This document shows positions 1 through 5,549 of a stretch of DNA of 6,667 nt, in pieces (the stretch's first letter is position 1; each line of letters starts with the position of its first letter). Location of the stretch: positions 1-6,667 of the forward strand of contig WRAA01000113.1 in NCBI GenBank assembly GCA_009780445.1. The letters run 5' to 3'. The notes beneath the pieces are model-generated. The model was not told where the DNA came from. It ran no database searches and worked only from the letters and a program-made list of their open reading frames with translations. The DNA comes from Defluviitaleaceae bacterium (GTDB lineage: Bacteria > Bacillota > Clostridia > Lachnospirales > WRAA01). The translations under genes and the position numbers were made by a program.

Positions 1-1
1 G

Positions 2-223
2 CACTCTCTGTCACACCGCCCCATCGTGATATCCGGCTGCGACAAGGTGACGCTTAGGCTCACAGGCGGGGAGAAACACGGCGTGCTTGTGGCCGACGGC
101 GTGACGGTGGCGGAGCTTGGATGCTCCGACACAGTACACATAGAACGCTCGCGCCACGTAACAAGGGTCATCAAGACGAATACGCACAGCTTTTACGACA
201 GATTACGCATAAAGATCCGATGA
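2..223 (+). CDS. nadK: NAD kinase, C-terminal part (partial at left edge)
   Basis: This is the last 73 codons of a gene cut by the left edge, ending at TGA 221-223. NAD kinase phosphorylates NAD to NADP in the cytoplasm with ATP or polyphosphate. The visible segment begins HSLSHRPIVISG, matching the family stretch near the C-terminal beta-sandwich in which 'RPIV' follows the NAD-binding region. It continues with a beta-strand-rich part containing VLVADGVTVAEL and ends SFYDRLRIKIR, like the usual 'F...LR.K' tail. The catalytic GGDG and NE/D motifs would lie upstream, outside the window. The context supports the call: nadK directly precedes argR and recN in many Clostridia. The stop lies 10 bp before the argR ATG, with the argR SD (GGAGGA, 225-230) between them, so the genes are probably co-transcribed. 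The family call is confident; the N-terminus cannot be judged. Confidence 0.88.
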   Translation, partial: HSLSHRPIVISGCDKVTLRLTGGEKHGVLVADGVTVAELGCSDTVHIERSRHVTRVIKTNTHSFYDRLRIKIR

Positions 224-233
224 TGGAGGACGT

Positions 234-689
234 ATGAAAGAGCGAAGACAGCGGCAGATCCTTGAACTGATAAACTCCGGTGTTATCGAGACGCAGGAAG
301 AGCTTCTGGAGAGGTTGAAGAGCGGCGGGGTGGACGTTACCCAGGCCACGATCTCGCGTGATATCCGGGAACTGAAGATCAGCAAGGTTGTGACGGCTGA
401 CGGCATCTCGAAGTACGCCGCGGCGCAGGCGCAGGATCTCGCGGCGGATCCCGTGGTGTCCGAAAGGTTTCGCCGGCACTTCCGCGAAGGTGTGGTCTCC
501 ATGGACTATGCCGGCAACATGCTTGTTATCAAAACTATGTCCGGCATGGCCATGGGCGTTGCCGCCGCGCTGGACCAGCTTAACAAGCGGGATATCATGG
601 GCTGCATAGCCGGGGACGACACCGTGTTTGCGGTGATGCGAAGCTTCGCAAACGCCGATTCGGTGATCGACCAGCTCCGCAACATTTAG
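234..689 (+). CDS. argR: Arginine repressor ArgR/AhrC
   Basis: This 151-residue protein has the usual family length. ArgR is a hexameric, arginine-responsive DNA-binding regulator that represses arginine biosynthesis and, in Bacilli, activates catabolism. Residues 1-70 form the winged helix-turn-helix domain: MKERRQRQILELI, then TQEELLERL, then VTQATISRDIRELKISKV, whose 'ATISRDI' is the recognition helix. Residues 80-151 form the oligomerisation and arginine-binding domain, with GNMLVIKTMSGMAMGVAAALD and the signature GCIAGDDTVFAV. The paired Asp of that signature contacts arginine in characterised homologues. The start at 234 is fixed by GGAGGA four bases upstream. The gene sits 11 bp before recN, and its TAG stop overlaps the recN SD. 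ArgR next to recN is a conserved arrangement in Firmicutes and carries no obvious functional link. No ARG box was recognised in the window. Confidence 0.95.
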   Translation: MKERRQRQILELINSGVIETQEELLERLKSGGVDVTQATISRDIRELKISKVVTADGISKYAAAQAQDLAADPVVSERFRRHFREGVVSMDYAGNMLVIKTMSGMAMGVAAALDQLNKRDIMGCIAGDDTVFAVMRSFANADSVIDQLRNI

Positions 690-700
690 GAGGGGGCGTT

Positions 701-2419
701 ATGCTGCAAAGTCTGCACATCAAGAATATCGCCCTGATAGAGGAAGCGGAGCTGCGCGTGGGCGAAGGCCTGAACATCCTAAGCGGTGAGACCGGCGCGG
801 GCAAGTCCATGATCATTGATTCGCTGGGGCTGATCCTCGGCGGGAAGGCCGACAAAGATATTGTACGCGCCGGGCAGGATACGGCCATGGTCACGGCGGT
901 GTTTGACATCGGGCAGGCGCGGCGCGGGCTGCTTACGGAGCTGGGCGCGGATATCGGCGACGACGACATGCTGATAATCACCAGGCAGGTGTCCGCGGCG
1001 GGCAAGGGATCGTGCCGGATAAACGGAACCGCCGCCACGGCCACGATGCTCAAGCAGATCGGCGCGGTGCTGGTGGACATTCACGGACAGCACGAGCATC
1101 AGTCGCTTTCGTCACAGCCCAAGCACATGGCCTTGCTGGACAAGTTCGCCGAAACAGCGGCCGCGCCCGTGAAGGACAAGCTGGCGGAGGCCGTAAGGAG
1201 CTATCGCGAAGTTTCGCGCAAGATAGCGGCCATGGGCGAAGGCCACGCCGCCGCCAAGCGTCTGGAAATGCTGACGTATCAAGAGGCGGAGATCGAAGGC
1301 GCGAACCTTGCCGAATGGGAGGAACAGCGGCTGGAGAACCGGCGCGACGCTCTTGTTAACTCCGTGAAGATACGGGAGCTGGCCGTGTCTGTGCTGGAGC
1401 TTCTGCACCAAAGCGAGACGTCCGGCACCGCGCTGGATCACGTGACCAAGGCCGAAGCGCAGATGCAGGAGCTGGCAAAGCTGGACGCGGCAACGGCCGG
1501 TATGCTTGAAGCCTTGAGCGGAGTTGCGGCCGCGCTGGGCGAGGCCTGCCGCGACATTCATGCCTATGCGGAGACGCTGACGGACAGGGAGGACGGCGCG
1601 GCGCGGGGTGCCGGCACGGCGGAGATAGACAGGATAGAGGCCAGGCTGGATCAGCTGCACGGCATCAAGAAGAAGTACGGCGGATCTGTGGCCGCGGCCT
1701 TGGAACATCTGGAGCGGGTCAAGACGGAGATACAGGAGCTTCGCGGGGCAAGCGCGCGGCTGGATCAGCTGAACGCGGAGAAACGCGGGCTGACGAAGCT
1801 GGTTTCGGAAGCTTGCGGCGAGCTGTCAGAGGTGCGCAAACGTTATGCCGAGGTGATAACAGCCGGCGTGGGCGCGGCTCTGGCGGACTTGGGTATGCCG
1901 GACGCGGTGTTCGAGGTGGAGATCACCCGCGGCTCCGCCTTTGGCGCGAACGGTTTCGACCGCGTGGAGTTCATGCTTTCGGCCAACAAGGGCGAACCGC
2001 CCAAGCCTCTGGCCAAGATAGCGTCCGGCGGCGAAATGTCGCGGGTGATGCTCGCGCTCAAGTCTGTGCTGGCGGACACTGACGACATCGGCACATTCAT
2101 CTTCGACGAGATTGATTCGGGCATCAGCGGGCGCACCGCCCAGATGGTCGCGGAGAAGCTGTCCGGCCTGGCACGCGGCCGGCAGATCATTTGCATCACC
2201 CATCTGCCGCAGATCGCCGCTCTGGCCGACACCCACTTCCTCATCGAAAAATATTCCGAGGCCGACCGCACTCGCACAAGCGTAACAGCCCTAGGCGAAG
2301 AGGACTGCGTACACGAGCTTGCGCGCCTCACAGGCGGAGCCAAGATCACCGAAGCAACAATGGCCGCCGCGCGGGAGATGAAACGCCAAGGCCGCGAGCT
2401 TGCACAACAAAAGGGCTGA
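701..2419 (+). CDS. recN: DNA repair protein RecN (SMC-like ATPase)
   Basis: RecN is a cytoplasmic SMC-like ATPase that acts early at double-strand breaks, tethering DNA and helping RecA-dependent repair. At 572 residues it matches the usual length of about 550-580. The N-terminal half of the ATPase head has Walker A GETGAGKS (residues 29-36) and the Q-loop segment IHGQHEHQSL (127-136). The middle (about 150-390) is charged and alpha-helical, as expected of the short coiled coil. The C-terminal half has the ABC signature ASGGEMSR (441-448), Walker B FIFDEID with D469 and E470, and the H-loop THLPQ with H501. All nucleotide-handling residues are present, so it should be active. The start is set by AGGAGG at 688-693, seven bases upstream. 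The last five sense codons and the stop form the left arm of a terminator hairpin. In many spore formers the next gene would be spoIVB; here it is separated by about 3.4 kb. Confidence 0.97.
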   Translation: MLQSLHIKNIALIEEAELRVGEGLNILSGETGAGKSMIIDSLGLILGGKADKDIVRAGQDTAMVTAVFDIGQARRGLLTELGADIGDDDMLIITRQVSAAGKGSCRINGTAATATMLKQIGAVLVDIHGQHEHQSLSSQPKHMALLDKFAETAAAPVKDKLAEAVRSYREVSRKIAAMGEGHAAAKRLEMLTYQEAEIEGANLAEWEEQRLENRRDALVNSVKIRELAVSVLELLHQSETSGTALDHVTKAEAQMQELAKLDAATAGMLEALSGVAAALGEACRDIHAYAETLTDREDGAARGAGTAEIDRIEARLDQLHGIKKKYGGSVAAALEHLERVKTEIQELRGASARLDQLNAEKRGLTKLVSEACGELSEVRKRYAEVITAGVGAALADLGMPDAVFEVEITRGSAFGANGFDRVEFMLSANKGEPPKPLAKIASGGEMSRVMLALKSVLADTDDIGTFIFDEIDSGISGRTAQMVAEKLSGLARGRQIICITHLPQIAALADTHFLIEKYSEADRTRTSVTALGEEDCVHELARLTGGAKITEATMAAAREMKRQGRELAQQKG

Positions 2420-2443
2420 AAACTATCAGCCCTTTTGTTGTGC
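2402..2443. terminator. Bidirectional intrinsic terminator between recN and the convergent membrane-protein gene
   Basis: A perfect 18-bp inverted repeat (2402-2419 with 2426-2443) encloses a 6-base loop, aaacta. The core is AAAAGGGCTGA/TCAGCCCTTTT, giving a GC-rich stem with a T-run on either strand, so it can stop transcription both ways. The flanking genes converge on it: recN ends at 2419 inside the left arm, and the minus-strand gene ends at 2451. The recN codons for AQQKG plus the TGA stop form the whole left arm. Confidence 0.88.
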
Positions 2444-2450
2444 GGAAAGA

Positions 2451-3020
2451 TTATTCAGTTGTGGGTTGTGTTGGCGGCTGTGCGGGCGCGGGCTTCTTGG
2501 AGGCCAGGAAGTACTTGATCTTTGCGCGGCCTTGGTAGATGTGTATCAATGTCGCGCCTGTGGCCACGCCGGCCACCCAGCGGTGGAAGTTGCCCATGTT
2601 CCTGTCCACCGTGGCTCTGTCATAGGCGGGGATGTAGTATTCGAGATAGTGCGGAGGTATGCCGACGCCAAGTGCAAGGCGGTAGAATACGTCAACCGTT
2701 TCGCCGTACCAGGTGATCAGGATATTGTTCAGCGCGGGCACCGCGGTTACGATGACGAGGATGTAGGCGACAAGCATCACGGCCATGGTGAAGTACTTCT
2801 CTTGCTGCGGAGCCGTCATCGACTTAAACTTTCCGCTCATGTGGCTGATCCACTTGTGGTTGCTTAGGATATGTACGGCAAGGATGATTGTGAAGAGTGT
2901 TCCCCATGTGGCGTGCGCAAACGACGGGTACCTGGGTACGAGCTGCACCACAACAAGCGCGATCGCCAGCAGTACCATCATAACGATGCGAAAGCCCTTG
3001 TTCATAAGAAGTTTGTTCAT
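2451..3020 (-). CDS. Four-helix membrane protein with two His-x13-His pairs; probable di-heme b-type cytochrome (DUF4405-like)
   Basis: This 189-residue protein has four hydrophobic segments at about 11-29, 37-54, 77-97 and 147-163. By the positive-inside rule both ends are cytoplasmic, with a long outer loop (about 98-145). Helices 2 and 4 each carry His-x13-His: H36/H50 and H146/H160. This spacing in two parallel helices is how cytochrome b and related families hold two stacked b hemes: H36 with H146 near the outer face, H50 with H160 near the inner face. The motif HILSNHKWI resembles DUF4405 membrane cytochromes, some linked to electron transfer with flavinylated proteins. There is no CxxCH, so no c-type heme. 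The tail (175-189) is Pro/Thr/Gln-rich and looks disordered. The start is supported by GGAGGA six bases upstream (complement of 3027-3032). Electron donor and acceptor are unknown, and no redox partner lies nearby. Family assignment is by pattern only. Confidence 0.75.
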   Translation of the reverse strand: MNKLLMNKGFRIVMMVLLAIALVVVQLVPRYPSFAHATWGTLFTIILAVHILSNHKWISHMSGKFKSMTAPQQEKYFTMAVMLVAYILVIVTAVPALNNILITWYGETVDVFYRLALGVGIPPHYLEYYIPAYDRATVDRNMGNFHRWVAGVATGATLIHIYQGRAKIKYFLASKKPAPAQPPTQPTTE

Positions 3021-3041
3021 AGCGGTTCCTCCCGATGTGGT

Positions 3042-3057
3042 TTAAAGATGTCTTTAA
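3042..3057. promoter_or_regulatory. Dyad at the predicted transcription start (candidate operator)
   Basis: TTAAAGA (3042-3048) and TCTTTAA (3051-3057) form a 7-bp inverted repeat around a 2-base centre. It begins four bases downstream of the -10 box and covers the predicted start of the minus-strand transcript, a common place for a repressor to bind. It is AT-rich and short, so it could also be chance. No regulator is assigned. Confidence 0.3.
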
Positions 3058-3060
3058 TCC

Positions 3061-3089
3061 ATACTACACCAGTCGGAATAACATGTCAA
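3061..3089 (-). promoter_or_regulatory. Sigma-A-type promoter of the four-helix membrane protein gene
   Basis: On the minus strand TTGACA (3089-3084) is followed by a 17-bp spacer and TAGTAT (3066-3061): a perfect -35, ideal spacing and a five-of-six -10. Transcription would start near 3054, giving a leader of about 33 bases to the ATG at 3020. The -35 lies only 22 bp beyond the galE stop, so this gene has its own promoter although it follows galE on the same strand. Read-through from galE is also possible, as I see no terminator between them. Confidence 0.75.
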
Positions 3090-3111
3090 GAGTTGCGTTA
3101 CAGGAAATGAT

Positions 3112-4107
3112 TTATTTCGACAAAAAGCTCTGCCACCGCCAGCTGTCGCGGCACATTTGGTGTATGCCGCACTCTGCTGTAAAGCCGAGTTCGCGCTGTG
3201 CCTTGCGGGTGTCGGCGAAGCTTACGGCGATGTCGCCCGGGCGGCGGTCTGTTATCACGTGGGGGATGCTCACGCCCGTGGCTTCCTCGAAGGAGCGGAC
3301 GATCTCGCTCACAGAGGTGCCGCGGCCTGTGCCGAGGTTGTAGACATTGCAGCCGCCAAGATTTTCCAGCGCGAGAACGTGGCCGTGGGCGAGATCCTCC
3401 ACATGGATGTAGTCGCGGAGGCATGTTCCGTCCGGGGTGTCGTAGTCCGCGCCGAAGATGTTAAGCTTTGGCAGCTTGCCCGCCGCCACCTGGGTGATGT
3501 ACGGCATAAGGTTGTTGGGCGTGCCGCCCGGAAGTTCGCCCAGCTTGCCGCTTGGGTGCGCGCCGATTGGGTTGAAGTAGCGCAGTATGGTGACGTTGTA
3601 CGAATTGTCGCTGTGGTGCAGGTCTTGCAGCATCTGCTCGATAATGTGCTTTGTTCGGCCGTAGGGGTTGGTGCAGCCGCCTGTGGGCATGTCCTCGCGG
3701 TAGGGCGTGGGGTTCGCGCTTCCGTAGACAGTGGCGGAGGAGCTGAATACCACGTTTTTTACGCCGAAGGCGCGGCAGGCCTCCAGCAGTGTCAGGGTGC
3801 CGGCCACGTTGTTGCGGTAGTATTCCAGCGGCTTGCCCACAGATTCGCCCACGGCCTTCAGCCCGGCGAAGTGTACAACGGCTTCAACGTTGTGGGTGCC
3901 GAATATTTTCGAAAGCGCGTTTGCGTCGAGGATGTCGGCCTTGTAGAAGGTTATGGGCCGCCCTGCGATATCTTCCAAACGCCGCAGCGCGTCCGGGCCG
4001 GAGTTGCTGAAGTTGTCGAGAACTACAACATCCTTGCCGCGCTCCAACAGCTTGAGTACGGTGTGGCTGCCGATGTAGCCCGTTCCTCCGGTGACAAGGA
4101 TGCTCAT
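3112..4107 (-). CDS. galE: UDP-glucose/UDP-galactose 4-epimerase (extended SDR)
   Basis: GalE interconverts UDP-glucose and UDP-galactose using bound NAD, supplying sugars for cell-surface polymers and the Leloir pathway. The 331-residue protein starts MSILVTGGTGYIGSH, with the NAD-binding GxxGxxG at G7, G10 and G13. Catalytic residues fall at the E. coli numbers: S124 in FSSSATVYG, Y149 and K153 in NPYGRTK. YFNPIGAHPSG and DGTCLRDYIHVEDLA are family signatures. The position equivalent to E. coli Y299, within RRPGDIAVSFADT, is Ser (S296), so an N-acetylated sugar nucleotide might also fit. The protein ends WRWQSFLSK, without the usual NPxGY tail. I chose ATG 4107 over a possible ATG at 4182 because homology begins there, the upstream part overlaps the preceding gene, and GGAG lies eight bases before it. 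Its ATG overlaps the stop of the phosphatase gene (ATGA), suggesting translational coupling. Confidence 0.95.
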   Translation of the reverse strand: MSILVTGGTGYIGSHTVLKLLERGKDVVVLDNFSNSGPDALRRLEDIAGRPITFYKADILDANALSKIFGTHNVEAVVHFAGLKAVGESVGKPLEYYRNNVAGTLTLLEACRAFGVKNVVFSSSATVYGSANPTPYREDMPTGGCTNPYGRTKHIIEQMLQDLHHSDNSYNVTILRYFNPIGAHPSGKLGELPGGTPNNLMPYITQVAAGKLPKLNIFGADYDTPDGTCLRDYIHVEDLAHGHVLALENLGGCNVYNLGTGRGTSVSEIVRSFEEATGVSIPHVITDRRPGDIAVSFADTRKAQRELGFTAECGIHQMCRDSWRWQSFLSK

Positions 4108-4697
4108 GAGTACATCTCCAGGTGTGATGTGTCGTTGTTGATGACTATGCCGTAGGTGCCGTCCGCCCTGCGCTCGAAGCAATGCACGGACGTATTGCCG
4201 ATGCCCAGGCTGCTGAATTTATCCGGCGGCAGACCCATGAAGTAGCACAGCATGGCGCGGATGGTGCCGCCGTGGCCGATAATGAGGATGTCCCCGTGTT
4301 GGTGCGGCAGGATCGTCTCGAGGCAGCTATGTATTCGCTCGAAGAACTCGGCGATAGTCTCGCCGCCGGGCAAACGCCGGCCGGCCTTGTGCAGCCCCTG
4401 CATCTGTATGCCGATATCGCTGATCAGCCGGCCTTCGAAGTCTCCGTAGCTGATCTCGCGAAGGGCGGGTTTCACTACCGGCTCCAGGCCGTGGTACTTG
4501 TTGATGATGTTTGCGGTTTCGGCGGCGCGGCATAGGTCGCTGGTGAATATCGCGCTTAAGGGAATGTTCTTGAACCTCTGTGCGAGCTTACCGGCCTGGT
4601 TGATGCCCGTTGCGTCCAGCGGGATGTCGATGCTGCCTTGCATCCTGCCTTCAAGGTTCCACGCGGTCTGGCCGTGGCGTGCGGTATACACTTTCAT
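4104..4697 (-). CDS. Histidine phosphatase superfamily protein (phosphoglycerate mutase-like)
   Basis: This 197-residue cytoplasmic enzyme belongs to the branch-1 histidine phosphatase fold. The N-terminal TARHGQTAWN carries the phospho-accepting H8, with R7. R57 in SDLCRAAET, E81 in LREISYGDFEG and H142 in IIGHGGTIRAM complete the catalytic pocket. Length and motifs fit the GpmB/CobC/PhoE-like group. Members range from cofactor-dependent phosphoglycerate mutases to broad phosphatases and alpha-ribazole phosphatase, and sequence alone does not decide the substrate; it is shorter than classical GpmA (about 250 residues). The start at 4697 is supported by AGAGGAGAG at the complement of 4702-4710. 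The gene begins 21 bp after the plsC stop, and its TGA overlaps the galE ATG, placing it in a plsC-phosphatase-galE operon. That suggests, without proving, a role in envelope precursor or central sugar-phosphate metabolism. No cobalamin genes are nearby to favour CobC. Confidence 0.88.
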   Translation of the reverse strand: MKVYTARHGQTAWNLEGRMQGSIDIPLDATGINQAGKLAQRFKNIPLSAIFTSDLCRAAETANIINKYHGLEPVVKPALREISYGDFEGRLISDIGIQMQGLHKAGRRLPGGETIAEFFERIHSCLETILPHQHGDILIIGHGGTIRAMLCYFMGLPPDKFSSLGIGNTSVHCFERRADGTYGIVINNDTSHLEMYS

Positions 4698-4718
4698 GGC
4701 GGCTCTCCTCTGTTCAAT

Positions 4719-5429
4719 CTATAGCAATTTTGCGCGGATGATCGCCCGTACCCTTTGGGGAAGAGCCGCGGCTTCTTCCGGCGAAAGATCCGCGGTGGGG
4801 ATGGGTTCGTGAATATATACGTCTACGTCTGTTGCGCGGATGAAGCCGTTGTTGTCCTCCAGTATCATGTAGGTTCCGTCGATGGTCACGGGGACGACAG
4901 GCACCTTGGCCTTGGTGGCCAGCTTGAAGCTGCCGGCCTTGAAGTCCAGCATTTCCCTGGATCTGCTGCGCGTGCCTTCGGGAAAGATCACCAGCGAACG
5001 CCCGGACTTTAGGATCTCGATGCCCCGGTTGATGGCCTTGGCCGATTTCCTGATGTCTGCCCGGTCGAGAAAGACGCATTGATATTCTTCCATCCAGCGG
5101 CGCAGGACGGGCAGCTTTTGAAGTTCCGCCTTTGCCACAAGGCCAAGAGGCTTGGGGATGTAGCCAAGGAACACGGCCGCGTCGAAGTAGGACTGATGGT
5201 TCGCCACAAACAGCACCGCGCCTTCGGGGATGCGTTCAGCACCCGTGACATGTATTCGCGATCCTGTAAAGTCAACGTGGGAGCGCGAGAAGTTGTAGCC
5301 TATGCTGTGGATAAACTCCGCGAAGGCCTCGGGGCTAAGTTGCCGCCTCTTGCGTGGTATGGAAAGCTGCGCGGGAAGGGTGGCCGCCATCCATAAAATT
5401 GCGCGTGCGTACAGCCAATAAGATCTCAT
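4719..5429 (-). CDS. plsC: 1-acyl-sn-glycerol-3-phosphate acyltransferase
   Basis: PlsC acylates lysophosphatidic acid at the sn-2 position to make phosphatidic acid, the precursor of membrane phospholipids, at the inner face of the membrane. The 236-residue protein has the family motifs in order: catalytic NHQSYFD (N77, H78, D83), motif II FLDRAD (120-125, R123), motif III FPEGTRS (149-155) for binding the phosphate head group, and VPVVPV (176-181). The first 20 or so residues are hydrophobic with an Arg, fitting a short membrane-associating N-terminus. The start at 5429 is supported by AGGGAGGG (complement of 5438-5445), eight bases upstream. It is the first gene of the minus-strand operon, with an extended -10 promoter just upstream, and is transcribed divergently from spoIVB. 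Nothing suggests truncation or loss of activity. Acyl-donor preference (acyl-ACP or acyl-CoA) cannot be read from the sequence. Confidence 0.93.
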   Translation of the reverse strand: MRSYWLYARAILWMAATLPAQLSIPRKRRQLSPEAFAEFIHSIGYNFSRSHVDFTGSRIHVTGAERIPEGAVLFVANHQSYFDAAVFLGYIPKPLGLVAKAELQKLPVLRRWMEEYQCVFLDRADIRKSAKAINRGIEILKSGRSLVIFPEGTRSRSREMLDFKAGSFKLATKAKVPVVPVTIDGTYMILEDNNGFIRATDVDVYIHEPIPTADLSPEEAAALPQRVRAIIRAKLL

Positions 5430-5453
5430 ATCAACAACCCTCCCTATTCCAAC

Positions 5454-5482
5454 ATTATACCATATCTGTAGTTGTTGTACAA
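5454..5482 (-). promoter_or_regulatory. Extended -10 promoter of the plsC operon
   Basis: On the minus strand a perfect TATAAT (5459-5454) is preceded by TGG, giving the extended form TGnTATAAT. A weak -35, TTGTAC (5482-5477), sits 17 bp upstream. Transcription would begin near 5447, leaving a leader of about 18 bases that contains the plsC ribosome binding site. The -35 lies inside a perfect palindrome, which suggests control by a DNA-binding protein. Confidence 0.7.
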
Positions 5483-5485
5483 CAA
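5472..5485. promoter_or_regulatory. 14-bp perfect palindrome over the plsC -35 region (candidate operator)
   Basis: TTGTTGTACAACAA is a perfect palindrome that covers the whole -35 hexamer of the plsC promoter. A dimeric regulator bound here would block RNA polymerase. The outward pattern TTGT..ACAA is of the kind used by several repressor families, including GntR-like ones, but I do not recognise a specific regulator. It is not followed by a T-run, so it is unlikely to be a terminator. Confidence 0.5.
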
Positions 5486-5549
5486 AATTGCGACCAGAAA
5501 ATGATTTTGTTACTAGTATAGACGCAACGCAAAAAGGAGAGATTATTGG

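Noticed and set aside
1112..1708. 198-codon minus-strand open frame
   Set aside because: It is antisense to the coiled-coil part of recN, has no recognisable motif or ribosome binding site, and recN is clearly the real gene.
3157..4155. 332-codon plus-strand open frame
   Set aside because: It lies wholly antisense to galE, whose motifs are complete. The translation is rich in Val, Ala and Cys with no recognisable domain, as expected of a shadow frame in GC-rich DNA.
4105..4182. Longer galE start at ATG 4182
   Set aside because: The extra 25 residues show no family similarity, overlap the phosphatase gene and lack a better SD; the NAD-binding strand begins at ATG 4107.
5488..5516. Possible plus-strand sigma-A promoter TTGCGA-17-TACTAG with TG before the -10
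   Set aside because: Both boxes are weak (four and three matches of six). spoIVB is expected to use a forespore sigma factor, for which I found no convincing boxes either.
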